Below are positions 28,839 to 37,355 of a stretch of 64,000 nucleotides of DNA, piece by piece. Source of the DNA: Massilia sp. UMI-21 (GTDB taxonomy: Bacteria; Pseudomonadota; Gammaproteobacteria; Burkholderiales; Burkholderiaceae_D); assembly GCA_015277795.1 (NCBI GenBank), contig CP063848.1, positions 2,604,001 to 2,668,000 on the forward strand. Direction: 5' to 3'. The notes below the pieces were generated by a model that saw nothing but the letters and a program-made list of their open reading frames with translations, had not been told where the DNA came from and did not search any database. Within the stretch, counting starts at the first letter, position 1. Every line of letters begins with the position of its first letter. Made by a program: the position numbers and the translations under genes.

Positions 28839-29501
28839 TCAGGCGAACAGCAGTTCGGCCTTGAGTTCCGAGAAGTCGCGCACGATGGCGATGACGTTGT
28901 CGAATTCGGCAAACGCGGCAGCGGGCAGGGTGGTGGTCAGGACGATGCAGCGCATGCCGGCGCGGCGCGCCGCTTCCACGCCCAACGGCGCGTCCTCGAA
29001 CACGATGCAGTCGGCAGGCGCCGCGCCACACAGCTGCGCCGCCTTCAGGAACACGTCCGGGTGCGGCTTGCCGCGCGCGACATCGCCGGCGCCGACGATC
29101 GCATCGAAATGGCGGCGCAAATCCAGGCCGTCGAGGGTGAACGCGACGTTGGCCGGCGGCGCCGCGGTGCCGACCGCCAGCTTCACGCCGTGCGCCTTGG
29201 CCTGTGCGAGCAGTTCCTCGAAGCCGTCGACCGGCTTGCGGTGCGGCCCGTACAGCTCGCGGTAGACCGATTCCTTCTCGTGGTTGAGCTGGGCGACTTC
29301 CTCATCGCCGAGCCCCTCGCCCAGGTAGGCGCGCATGATCTCGCCACCCTGGCGGCCGGCCGTGGCCCGGAAGAATTCGTCCGGGTCGAGTGACTGGCCG
29401 CGGCGCGCGAAGAAGGTGATCCACGAATCCGTGTGGAAGGCCATGTTGTCGACGATGGTGCCGTCCATGTCGAACACGAAGGCCTGTTGGGCACGCGTCA
29501 T
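28839..29501 (-). CDS. HAD-IA family phosphatase
   Basis: This 220-residue HAD hydrolase has motif I FVFDMDGTIVDN (nucleophile Asp), motif II LAVGTAAP, and motif IV in IVFEDAPLGVEAARRAGM, the variant typical of the beta-phosphoglucomutase / phosphoglycolate phosphatase subgroup. The cap segment between motif I and II is about 75 residues. Substrates are likely sugar or other small phosphates; not assignable. It lies directly between prfB (1 nt away) and lysS (39 nt), and so probably belongs to that operon. Confidence 0.85.
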   Translation of the reverse strand: MTRAQQAFVFDMDGTIVDNMAFHTDSWITFFARRGQSLDPDEFFRATAGRQGGEIMRAYLGEGLGDEEVAQLNHEKESVYRELYGPHRKPVDGFEELLAQAKAHGVKLAVGTAAPPANVAFTLDGLDLRRHFDAIVGAGDVARGKPHPDVFLKAAQLCGAAPADCIVFEDAPLGVEAARRAGMRCIVLTTTLPAAAFAEFDNVIAIVRDFSELKAELLFA

Positions 29502-30606
29502 TTATACGCCCTGCTTCAGCGAAGCCGAGATGAAGTCGTCCAGGTCGCCGTCCAGCACGTTCTTGGTGTTGCCGGTCTCGAAGCCGGTACGCAGGTCCTT
29601 GATGCGCGACTGGTCCAGCACGTACGAGCGGATCTGGTGGCCCCAGCCGACGTCGGTCTTGGAGTCTTCGAGCTTCTGCTGCTCGCTCATGCGGTTGCGC
29701 AGCTCGAGCTCGTACAGCTTGGCGCGCAGCATGTCCCATGCCTCGGCCTTGTTGCGATGCTGCGAGCGGTCGTTCTGGCACTGCACCACGATGCCCGACG
29801 GGCCGTGCGTCAGGCGCACCGCGGAGTCGGTCTTGTTGATGTGCTGGCCGCCGGCGCCGGATGCGCGGTAGGTATCGATGCGCACGTCGGCCGGGTTGAT
29901 CTCGATCTCGATCGAATCGTCCACTTCCGGGTACACGAACAGCGAGGTGAACGAGGTATGGCGCCCGTTGGCCGAGTCGAACGGCGACTTGCGCACCAGG
30001 CGGTGCACGCCGGTCTCGGTGCGCAGGTGGCCATAGGCGTATTCGCCGTCGACCTTGATGGTGGCGGTCTTGATGCCCGCGACCTCGCCCTCGGACTGTT
30101 CCAGGATCTCGGCCTTGAAGCCCTTGCGTTCGCAATAGCGCAGGTACTGGCGCAGCAGCATCGAGGCCCAGTCCTGGGCTTCGGTGCCGCCGGCGCCGGC
30201 CTGGATGTCGATGAAGCAGTTGGCGTGGTCCATCGGGTTGCTGAACATCCGGCGGAATTCCATCGCCTCGATGGTCTTCTGGATCGCTTCGGCGTCGCTG
30301 CCGATCGACTCCAGGGTGCCGTGGTCGCCTTCTTCCTTGGCCATCTCGAACAGGTCGGTGGAATCAAGCAGGTCGGACTTCGCTTTCTCGAGCGTCAGCA
30401 CGACCGCTTCCAGCGCCTTCTTTTCCTTGCCGAGGTCCTGCGCCCGCTTCTGGTCGTTCCAGACGGCGGGGTCTTCGAGTTCCTGGTTGACCTGTTCTAG
30501 TTTCTCCGACTTGCGATCGAAGTCAAAGATACCTCCGAAGTTCGGCTTCACGGCTGGTCAGGTCGTTCAGCAGGGCGGAGATGGCGTTGATGCGTTCAGC
30601 TTCCAT
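29502..30606 (-). CDS. prfB: Peptide chain release factor 2, with programmed +1 frameshift
   Basis: RF2 terminates translation at UGA and UAA. The coding sequence starts at the ATG at 30604-30606 and reads [23 protein letters not shown] before an in-frame TGA at 30523-30525, then continues in the +1 frame ([11 protein letters not shown]) to the stop at 29502. The total, 1105 nt, is 3n+1 as expected. The GGQ peptidyl-hydrolysis motif is in [16 protein letters not shown]. The SPF stop-codon reading motif is in [14 protein letters not shown]. The frame before and after the shift is normal RF2 length (~367 residues). Automated tools may record only the downstream frame. Confidence 0.95.
30522..30537 (-). 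other. prfB +1 programmed frameshift site
   Basis: On the coding (minus) strand the site reads CGGAGGTATCTTTGAC: a Shine-Dalgarno-like GGAGGT three nucleotides before CTT, then the TGA stop followed by C. This matches the canonical RF2 autoregulation site, where low RF2 favours slipping from CUU to UUU and reading GAC. Confidence 0.95.
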
Positions 30607-30645
30607 GGTCTGGGCAGTCTCTTGATAGGTTGAATCGAACCTTCG

Positions 30646-30651
30646 ATTATA
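30646..30651 (-). promoter_or_regulatory. Possible -10 element of prfB
   Basis: TATAAT on the minus strand lies 40 nt upstream of the prfB ATG. The -35 region has no consensus hexamer, so this is a moderate prediction only. Confidence 0.4.
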
Positions 30652-30759
30652 CCCCAGGCCGGCGCGTGCCGGCGTCCGGGCCGCGCCTTCAGCGTCCAGT
30701 TCTTGCTCCGGCGCCCCGGGCTGGCATATCATCCCCCGGTTCCGTTCCCTTCCTCGCCC

Positions 30760-32772
30760 ATGGCCATCCACTTGCGTTACCAAATTTGCATCGCGCTCGC
30801 CCCGGCGCTGTTCACCGCGCCGTCCTTCGCGGCCAAGCCGCCTGCCGCCGGCACCACCGCCCTGCTGGCCGTGCTGGAGACGACCGACCTGCATTCGAAC
30901 CTGGTCGGCTACGACTACTACAAGCTGGCGCCCGAACCCTCGCACGGCCTGGACCGCACCGCCACGCTCATTCGGCAGGCGCGCCAGGAATTCCCGAACA
31001 CGCTCCTGCTCGACAATGGCGACACCATCCAGGGCACGGCGCTGGCCGACTACCAGGCCCAGGTCAGGCGCGTGGACTGCGGGCAGACGCTCGGCATCTA
31101 CAAGATCATGAACCGGCTGCGCTACGACGGCGCCGGGATCGGCAACCACGAATTCAACTACGGCCTGGACTACCTCGGCCAGGTCACCGGCAGCCGCTTC
31201 CGCGGCGCCGGCACCGAGCAGCCGAAGCGCTGCGCCGGCCCGGCCTTCCCGATGGTGCTGGCCAACGTCTACAGCGCCAGAACGAAGCAACCGCTGTTCA
31301 GCCCCTACGCCATCATCGACAAGCAGGTCGAGGCGCGCGACGCCACCGGCAAGGCGGTGAAGGCGACCGTGCGGGTCGGGATCATCGGCTTCACGCCGCC
31401 GACCATCATGGAATGGGACAAGCGCTGGCTGGAAGGGCGCGTGTTCACCACCGGCGTGGTGGAGGCCGCGCAAAAGTACGTGCCGGAGATGAAGCGCAAG
31501 GGCGCCGACCTGGTGATCGCGATCTCGCATGGCGGCCTCGATGGCGCGCCGTACTCGCCGGCGATGGAAAACGCCAACTGGCACCTGGCCAAGGTGGCCG
31601 GCATCGACGCCATGCTGCTGGGCCACGCGCACCAGTTGTTCCCGAGTGCGGACAGCAGCGCGCCCCAGTTCAATCTGCCGGGTGTCGACAAGGCCAGGGG
31701 CCTGGTGCACGGAGTGCCCACGGTGATGGCCAACCTGTGGGGCAAGCACCTGGGCGTCGTCCAGCTGCACCTGAAGCACGACGGCAAGCGCTGGACCGTG
31801 GAACAGGACAAGACCCGGGTCGAGGCGCGCGCCGCCCAGACTGGCGCCAAGTCGTATGTCGACGCCGACCCGGGCGTGATGGCGCTGGTGAAGGAAGAAC
31901 ATGAAGCGACCATCCGCTATGTGAAGACGCCGGTCGGCGCGACCGAGTTCCGCATGTCGAGCTATTTCGCCGACGTCGGCGACATCTCGGCCCTGCAGCT
32001 GGTCAACCAGGCCCAGACCGCGTACGTGCGCCGTTTCGTGGCCGCCAACCTGCCGCAGTACAAGGACTTGCCGGTGCTGTCGGTGACGGCGCCGTTCAAG
32101 AGCGGCATCGCCGGCCCGGCCGACTATACCGACGTGAAGGCGGGCGACCTGGCGCTGAACAATGCCGCCGACCTGTACCTGTACCCGAACGCGCTGTACG
32201 CGGTGAAGGTGAACGGCGCCGAACTGAAGGCCTGGCTGGAGAAGGCGGCGCAGCGCTTCAACACCATCGACCCGGCCAAGACCGAGCCGCAGCAGCTGGT
32301 CAACCTGGCGGTGGCCAGCTACAACTTCGACACCGTGACCTCGCCCGAGGTGTCGTACCAGATCGACCTCACCCGTGCGCCGGGCGAACGCGTCAGCAAG
32401 CTGAGCTGGCGCGGCCAGCCGGTTCTGCCTGCGCAGGAATTCCTGGTCGCGACCAACAACTACCGCGCCAGCGGCGGCGGCCACTTCCCGGGCCTGGACG
32501 GCAGCAAGACCGTGATCGCTTCGCCGGACAACAACCGCGAGGTGATGATCGGCTACATTCGCGACGCCAGGCGCCTGACCCGCGCCGCCAACGCCTCGGC
32601 GCGCAGCTGGCGCTTCGCGCCCGTCAAGACCGCCGGTCCAGTGGTGTTCTCGTCGGCGCCCGGCATGATCGACCTGGCGCACGAGGCCGGGCTGCACAAT
32701 GTGCGCCAGCTCGCGCCGGACGACGGACGCGGCAAGGGCATGGCCCTGTACGCGATCGACCTGTCGCAATGA
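30760..32772 (+). CDS. cpdB: Periplasmic 2',3'-cyclic-nucleotide 2'-phosphodiesterase/3'-nucleotidase
   Basis: This ~670-residue enzyme hydrolyses 2',3'-cNMP and 3'-NMP to nucleosides in the periplasm. The start at 30760 gives a signal peptide (MAIHLRYQICIALAPALFTAPSFAA). The N-terminal metallophosphatase carries ETTDLHSNLVG, DNGDTIQG, GNHEFNYGLDYL and LGHAHQLF, the calcineurin-like metal ligands. The C-terminal 5'-nucleotidase domain has FLVATNNYRASGGGHFPG. An ATG at 30703 would add 19 residues without a signal. The last 4 nt overlap the Sel1 gene. Confidence 0.93.
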   Translation: MAIHLRYQICIALAPALFTAPSFAAKPPAAGTTALLAVLETTDLHSNLVGYDYYKLAPEPSHGLDRTATLIRQARQEFPNTLLLDNGDTIQGTALADYQAQVRRVDCGQTLGIYKIMNRLRYDGAGIGNHEFNYGLDYLGQVTGSRFRGAGTEQPKRCAGPAFPMVLANVYSARTKQPLFSPYAIIDKQVEARDATGKAVKATVRVGIIGFTPPTIMEWDKRWLEGRVFTTGVVEAAQKYVPEMKRKGADLVIAISHGGLDGAPYSPAMENANWHLAKVAGIDAMLLGHAHQLFPSADSSAPQFNLPGVDKARGLVHGVPTVMANLWGKHLGVVQLHLKHDGKRWTVEQDKTRVEARAAQTGAKSYVDADPGVMALVKEEHEATIRYVKTPVGATEFRMSSYFADVGDISALQLVNQAQTAYVRRFVAANLPQYKDLPVLSVTAPFKSGIAGPADYTDVKAGDLALNNAADLYLYPNALYAVKVNGAELKAWLEKAAQRFNTIDPAKTEPQQLVNLAVASYNFDTVTSPEVSYQIDLTRAPGERVSKLSWRGQPVLPAQEFLVATNNYRASGGGHFPGLDGSKTVIASPDNNREVMIGYIRDARRLTRAANASARSWRFAPVKTAGPVVFSSAPGMIDLAHEAGLHNVRQLAPDDGRGKGMALYAIDLSQ

Positions 32773-33158
32773 AGCGCCTGCTTGCGGCGGCGCTGGCCGC
32801 GCTCATGATGGTCCAGCCGGCGCTGGCCCAGCACGGCGACGAGGGCGATGTGGCCCTGCGCCGCGCCCAGAGCTACCGGGCCAACGGCGACGCCCCGCTC
32901 GCCGCGCACTGGCTGGGCGTGGCCGCCGCGCGCGGGACGCCGGAGGCGATGTTCCTGCTGGCGAGCATGCTGCTGGAGGGCGAGGGCGTGCCGAAGGACG
33001 AGGCGGCCGCGCGCCGCTGGCTGGAGCAGGCGGCGCAGATGGATTACCCGGAGGCCTGGCAGCAGCTGGGCATGATGGAGCAGGATCCGGCGCAGGCCGC
33101 GCAGTACTTTCGCAGGGCGGCGCACGCGTTGACGCACCGGGGTCAGGGCATGCGCTAG
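32769..33158 (+). CDS. Periplasmic Sel1-repeat protein
   Basis: This 129-residue protein has a signal peptide MKRLLAAALAALMMVQPALAQ and two to three Sel1-like repeats: WLGVAAARGTPEAMFLLASM, EGVPKDEAAARRWLEQAAQM, then YPEAWQQLGMM. Sel1 repeats are TPR-like helical pairs that mediate protein contacts. Its ATG overlaps the cpdB stop (ATGA), so it is translationally coupled and likely acts with, or is simply coexpressed with, CpdB in the periplasm. Confidence 0.8.
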   Translation: MKRLLAAALAALMMVQPALAQHGDEGDVALRRAQSYRANGDAPLAAHWLGVAAARGTPEAMFLLASMLLEGEGVPKDEAAARRWLEQAAQMDYPEAWQQLGMMEQDPAQAAQYFRRAAHALTHRGQGMR

Positions 33159-33167
33159 CGCTAGCGA

Positions 33168-33183
33168 TTGCGCAAGAGCGCAA
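33168..33183. terminator. Weak hairpin between Sel1 and PQQ dehydrogenase genes
   Basis: TTGCGC, AAGA loop and GCGCAA form a 6-bp stem between convergent genes, but there is no T tract. It may be Rho-independent termination in name only. Confidence 0.3.
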
Positions 33184-33207
33184 CAGCGTGGTGCGGCGAG
33201 CTGGCGC

Positions 33208-35541
33208 TCAATCCGGCAGTGCATACACCGCCAGCTGGTCGCCCACCTGGTCCTTGATGATCGGATTGCCGCCGGCCACGAAGGCGACGTACTGACGGCC
33301 CTTGTGTTCGTACACCGCCGGATTCGCTACCACTGGCGCCGCGACCAGGTCGGACCACAACTCCTTGCCCGTCGCCAGCGAATAGGCCCGCACCTTCGCA
33401 TCCATCGAGGCACCGATGAAGATCAGGCCACCCGCGGTGACGGCCGGGCCGCCGATGGTCGGCGAGCCCCAGCTCTCCGGCATGTAGAAGCCGTACTGCT
33501 GGGACGCGCCGACGGGATGGCGCCAGTTGATCGAGCCGGTCTTCATGTCGATCGACACAAGTTCGCCGTAGGGTGGTTCCCAGCATGGCATGCCGAGCCA
33601 GTTGACCGCGTTTTTCAGCATGACGCCGAACGGTGCACCCTTCTGCGGATAGTAGCCCTGCTCGGCGCCGGAGCCCTTGGCCACGTTCTCGTAGGTGTCG
33701 CGCGGCAGCAGCTTGAGTTGCTGCACGAGATGCGAGGTGTTGACGATCGCGGTCTGGCTGCGCGGATCGAAAGCGACGCCGCCCCACTGAACGGCGCCGG
33801 CGCTGAACGGGTAGCCCAGCGTGCCCCCATCCCCGACGGTCGGCGGCGTGTACATGCCGTCGTATCGCATCGCGTCGAACAGGCGCGAACACTGGCCGAA
33901 GCCGACCATGTCGGCAAGCCACCAGACCTTCGGCTTGTGGGACTGGTCCAGCAGCGGCGCGGGTCGGGTAGGGACTGGCTGGGTGCCGGCGTACACCTCG
34001 CCTGGCACCTTGCCCCTTGGGACCGGGCGCTCCTCGATCGGCCAGACATCCTGGCCGGTCTTGCGGTCGACGACGAACAGGTAGCCCATCTTGGTGGCCT
34101 GCATCAGGGCCGGGATGGTCTTGCCGTCGACCGTGATGTCCATCAGCGTCGGCGCCGAATTGATGTCGTAGTCCCACAGGTCGTGGTGTACCCATTGGCG
34201 CGACCACACCACCTTGCCGGTGTCGATGTCGACAGCGGTGGTGGAGGTCGCCAGCGGGGCGGGTCCGGCGCGATTGCCACCCCAGTAGTTGGGCGACGGC
34301 GACGACACCGGCAGGTAGACCAGCCCAAGCTGCTCGTCGACCGACATCGCGGTCCAGACGTTGGCAGTGCCGCTGTGCTTGACGATATCGTCGGGCAGGA
34401 GGTTCAGCACCCACTCCAGTTTGCCGGTGCGCGCATTGACCGAGAAGACCCTGCCCGGCGGCGCCTCGGCCAGCGCCCAGTCCTTGCCGGCCCAGCCGAT
34501 GATCAGGTGGTCGCCCGCCACGGTGGGCGGCTGGAGCACCGACAGCGGCCAGGCATCATGGATGCCGTTCCATTTGTTGACGTTGAGCACGCCGTGGTCG
34601 GCAAAGTCGGGGCAGGGCTTTCCGGTGTCGGCATCGACGGCAAACAGCCTCGCATCCATCGAGCCGACATAGACGGTCTTCTGGCAGGCCTGGCCTGCGA
34701 CCGGATGCCGGGCTTCCCAGTAGGCGACGCCGCGGGTCTTCAGCGCGGGCTGCGTGAGCGCCTTCAGGGTCGAGTGGGTGTCGAAGCGCCAACGCTCCTT
34801 GCCGGTCGCCGGATCGAGGGCGATGATCCGGTAGAAGGGCGTGCCGATGTACAGGGTCTCGTTGGCGTAGACAGGCGTGGCCGACCAGACGGTCGGCGGC
34901 TTGTCACCGCTGCCGTCGGAGACATCCCCGGTACGGTACTGCCAGGCCAGCGCCAGCCGGCCGACGTTCGCGCTGTCGATCTGCGACAGCGGTGAGTATT
35001 TCTGCGCGCCCGATTGGCCGTGGAAGCTGTTCCAGACCGGCTTGGCCGGTGCCAATGCCTGTTGCCGCGGCGAGTCGTGAGCATGATCGCGGGCCACGTC
35101 CTCCTGCGCCGTCGCAGCGGGCAGGCGGCCGATGGCGGCGAGGGAGAGGCCGAGGCACAGGGTCGGCACGAGCAACAGCGAGGCGACGGTCTTGACCGGA
35201 TGCCTGCCTGAGCCACTCGCCAGATCGACCGCCAGCGCCAGCAGGGCGACCGCCATGGCGGCAAGCAACCAGAATTCATGCAGCAGCCAGGCTGCCGCGA
35301 GCGTGCCGAGCGCGATCAACAGGGCGAGGATGAGCACGGGCCGCGGGCTGCCGGTAGGCCTGCGCATCAGGACGAAGCCGAGCAAGGCCAGCAACAGGGT
35401 CGACACAACGACCACCAGGGCGCCAATCGTTCCGGTGACGCCGGTCATCGGCGTGAAATAATTGAACAGCGCCACACCGAATCCGGTCAGCGCCGCGCAC
35501 GTCAGCGCCAGCCGTGCCACACCATGGAATCCTCGTGCCAT
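33208..35541 (-). CDS. Membrane-bound PQQ-dependent dehydrogenase (glucose/quinate/shikimate type)
   Basis: This 777-residue enzyme has five N-terminal membrane segments (residues ~1-150) followed by an eight-bladed PQQ propeller domain. Family features are WSATPVYANETLYIGTPF, WRFDTHSTLK, QWVHHDLWDYDINSAP, GPAVTAGGLIFIGASMDA and the C-terminal GRQYVAFVAGG. It oxidises aldoses or cyclic alcohols in the periplasm, passing electrons to ubiquinone through the membrane part. The substrate group (glucose versus quinate/shikimate) cannot be fixed by eye. No pqq synthesis genes are in the window, so cofactor must be made or supplied elsewhere. Confidence 0.93.
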   Translation of the reverse strand: MARGFHGVARLALTCAALTGFGVALFNYFTPMTGVTGTIGALVVVVSTLLLALLGFVLMRRPTGSPRPVLILALLIALGTLAAAWLLHEFWLLAAMAVALLALAVDLASGSGRHPVKTVASLLLVPTLCLGLSLAAIGRLPAATAQEDVARDHAHDSPRQQALAPAKPVWNSFHGQSGAQKYSPLSQIDSANVGRLALAWQYRTGDVSDGSGDKPPTVWSATPVYANETLYIGTPFYRIIALDPATGKERWRFDTHSTLKALTQPALKTRGVAYWEARHPVAGQACQKTVYVGSMDARLFAVDADTGKPCPDFADHGVLNVNKWNGIHDAWPLSVLQPPTVAGDHLIIGWAGKDWALAEAPPGRVFSVNARTGKLEWVLNLLPDDIVKHSGTANVWTAMSVDEQLGLVYLPVSSPSPNYWGGNRAGPAPLATSTTAVDIDTGKVVWSRQWVHHDLWDYDINSAPTLMDITVDGKTIPALMQATKMGYLFVVDRKTGQDVWPIEERPVPRGKVPGEVYAGTQPVPTRPAPLLDQSHKPKVWWLADMVGFGQCSRLFDAMRYDGMYTPPTVGDGGTLGYPFSAGAVQWGGVAFDPRSQTAIVNTSHLVQQLKLLPRDTYENVAKGSGAEQGYYPQKGAPFGVMLKNAVNWLGMPCWEPPYGELVSIDMKTGSINWRHPVGASQQYGFYMPESWGSPTIGGPAVTAGGLIFIGASMDAKVRAYSLATGKELWSDLVAAPVVANPAVYEHKGRQYVAFVAGGNPIIKDQVGDQLAVYALPD

Positions 35542-35770
35542 GCAGGTAAGCTCCTCAACGATCGACGCGCTTCGTGATCAGCAGCCTGGCAGCTGCGGGC
35601 GCCGTGAGTCGAATCCAGCGCTGGTCGCCAGACGGGCGGCGCCTCCGATAGCGCTGCGGGAATCGGTGCCGGTCGTCTAGGCGGGAAGCAAGTCTCCCTT
35701 GAGAATTCAACCCGGGGAAATTATAGGACCGGTTCTTGAAGCGGGGCGCCCGATTAGCCCGGGCCAGGGC

Positions 35771-36091
35771 TCAGTGCAGCTGCTTCTTCTCCGGCTGCAC
35801 CAGCACGAAGGGGCTCACCACCGACGCCCACAGGGTCGCGTCGCTTGCCAGCCAGCTTGCCGCCTGCACGTCGCTGACCTTGGCGACGCTGCCCGCCGCC
35901 ATCCACTGCGCGATGCGCTCCTTGTCGTCGTGCGCGACGCGCAGGGCGACGTCGATCAGGTCGAGTTCCTCGCTCACGTAGATCACCGAACCGCTGGCGA
36001 AATGGCGGGCCAGCTCGCTCCATTGGATGCGGCCGGTTTCGCGGTTGATCTTGTCGTGCAGTTCGGTGTCTTTTTCGGGATTGGTTTTCAT
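35771..36091 (-). CDS. DUF2288 family protein
   Basis: This 106-residue soluble protein matches DUF2288 features: IQWSELARHFASGSVIYVSEE, VALRVAHDDKERIAQWMA and KVSDVQAASWLASDATLWA. Function is unknown. The family is widespread in beta- and gammaproteobacteria. It is downstream of the RES toxin on the same strand, 13 nt away, but probably not part of the toxin-antitoxin module. Confidence 0.85.
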   Translation of the reverse strand: MKTNPEKDTELHDKINRETGRIQWSELARHFASGSVIYVSEELDLIDVALRVAHDDKERIAQWMAAGSVAKVSDVQAASWLASDATLWASVVSPFVLVQPEKKQLH

Positions 36092-36104
36092 ACGCTATAC
36101 AAAT

Positions 36105-36785
36105 CTAGAGGATCTCGACCGCCGGTTGCGGCGAGCCCGCCCATGTTAACCGATAGGTCTGGGCCTTGCGCACATTGCCCACCAGTGCCGGACGGAAGCA
36201 GGCCAGGCAGGTGCCGTTCGGATCGCGCACGCTCGGGTAGATGACGCCCATCGAGCCCTGCTCCAGCAGCTCGGCCGCCAAGGCCTGCGAGGCGATGTAG
36301 CTGTCCGGATCGAGGCAGGACTGGTAGGCATCGTGGCCGCGCAGGTCGTGAAAGCCGGCGCTGAAATCGGCCAGCAGCATCTGGTAGCTCACGCTGTCGT
36401 CGAAACGCTGGATCTCGGCATATTCGACGGTCTTGTGGAAGATGACCTCGCTGAGCGCGGTCTCGGCCGCGAAGGCGCAGTACCAGGCGCCGCGTTCGCC
36501 GTCGTTGAAGCGGCTGCCTTCCGGGCGCGCATAGGTGTAGGCCGCATTGATGATGCGGAAGTTGGGTACGCCGAACACCAGTTCGTCCATGCCGATGCCC
36601 GGCAGCATGCCGGATTCGCCGCGCAGGCGCTCGTTGGTCGCGTTGTCGAGGTCGAACAGGTCGCGCAAGACCTCATTGTTCTCGGCCAGCGGGGCGAGCA
36701 CGGAATCCTCGACGTCGGCGAAGCGGGAGGGAATCAGGCGGCAGGTATCGTACTGGCGCAACAGGGTGATGGTGTGCAGGGGCAA
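36105..36785 (-). CDS. RES domain toxin of a RES-Xre toxin-antitoxin module
   Basis: This 226-residue ART-fold protein belongs to the RES family of toxins that degrade NAD+. Key segments are GSRFNDGERGAWYCAFAAET, with the conserved Arg, Tyr and Glu region, and ALSEVIFHKT. I start at the TTG at 36783-36785 (PLHTITLLRQYD follows), because GGAGGT lies 8 nt upstream; no ATG is suitable. The start is 2 nt from the antitoxin stop. The long frame running upstream into the antitoxin gene is out of frame with it and is not coding. The toxin reaction is inferred from characterised RES toxins. Confidence 0.9.
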   Translation of the reverse strand: MPLHTITLLRQYDTCRLIPSRFADVEDSVLAPLAENNEVLRDLFDLDNATNERLRGESGMLPGIGMDELVFGVPNFRIINAAYTYARPEGSRFNDGERGAWYCAFAAETALSEVIFHKTVEYAEIQRFDDSVSYQMLLADFSAGFHDLRGHDAYQSCLDPDSYIASQALAAELLEQGSMGVIYPSVRDPNGTCLACFRPALVGNVRKAQTYRLTWAGSPQPAVEIL

Positions 36786-36787
36786 GG

Positions 36788-37225
36788 TCAGAGACCTCCG
36801 CGGCGCGCATCCAGGAGCTTGCGTACCGTCTGCATGGCGATCAGGCCGCCGGCCAGCATATAGGCCAGCGGCGTGCGGCCGGCGAAGACCGGATTGGTGT
36901 TGGGAAGATGCACCCATTGGTCGGCGAGCTTGTCGCCGTACAGGATGTGCAGGGCCTTGTAGATGCCGAGCAGGTAGGACACGCGCGTGATGCGGTCGAC
37001 CTCCAGCACCCGGTCGGGATGCTTCTTCCAGTCGTACCAGGTGGATGAGGACAGGCCGCCGAGCAGTTCGCGCGCATCGTCGTCGCGTACGCCCCAGCTC
37101 GCTGCCAGCTTGAAAAAACCGAGCAGGGCCGAGCGCGACAGGCGCTCGCGCTCGGCCCGGGAATTCAGGTCGACCAGTACTGCCGGTTCGAATCGGCTCT
37201 TTGGGTAGGCGTAGGCGAGGCTCAT
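36788..37225 (-). CDS. Xre/MbcA/ParS-type antitoxin (DUF2384) of the RES-Xre module
   Basis: This 145-residue antitoxin has an N-terminal Xre-like helix-turn-helix (LLGFFKLAASWGVRDDDARELLG, with SSSTWYDWKKHP) and a C-terminal MbcA-ParS toxin-binding domain (YLLGIYKALHILYGDKLADQW, FAGRTPLAYMLAGGLIAMQ). It neutralises the RES toxin and normally represses the operon. A CGGAGA RBS precedes the ATG, and the upstream region contains a strong promoter with a dyad between -35 and -10, the expected autorepression layout. Confidence 0.9.
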   Translation of the reverse strand: MSLAYAYPKSRFEPAVLVDLNSRAERERLSRSALLGFFKLAASWGVRDDDARELLGGLSSSTWYDWKKHPDRVLEVDRITRVSYLLGIYKALHILYGDKLADQWVHLPNTNPVFAGRTPLAYMLAGGLIAMQTVRKLLDARRGGL

Positions 37226-37248
37226 GGCGAATCTCCGTAACTGGAGTC

Positions 37249-37277
37249 GTTATACTCCGATTTCGGATTGATTGCAA
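37249..37277 (-). promoter_or_regulatory. Promoter of the RES-Xre operon
   Basis: On the minus strand, TTGCAA and TATAAC are separated by exactly 17 bp, a good sigma-70 match, and the -10 lies 24 nt upstream of the antitoxin ATG. Confidence 0.75.
37256..37267. promoter_or_regulatory. Candidate Xre operator inside the RES-Xre promoter
   Basis: TCCGATTTCGGA is a dyad (TCCGA/TCGGA) located in the spacer between -35 and -10. A protein bound here would block polymerase, consistent with autorepression by the antitoxin. Two further GGAG/CTCC pairs flank it (37233-37258). Confidence 0.55.
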
Positions 37278-37355
37278 GGACCGGTTGTCAGCGGTGTGGA
37301 CCCGTGACAGAATTCGCAGTCTTGCCATACAGAAAACACCCAGGGAGCTTTCACG

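Noticed and set aside
35606-35616. Sequence GAGTCGAATCC resembling a tRNA T arm
   Set aside because: No acceptor stem, D arm or anticodon arm can be placed on either strand around it.
36786-37328. N-terminal extension of the RES toxin frame reaching 37328
   Set aside because: It runs across the antitoxin gene in another frame; GGAGGT before the TTG at 36785 and RES family length fix the start.
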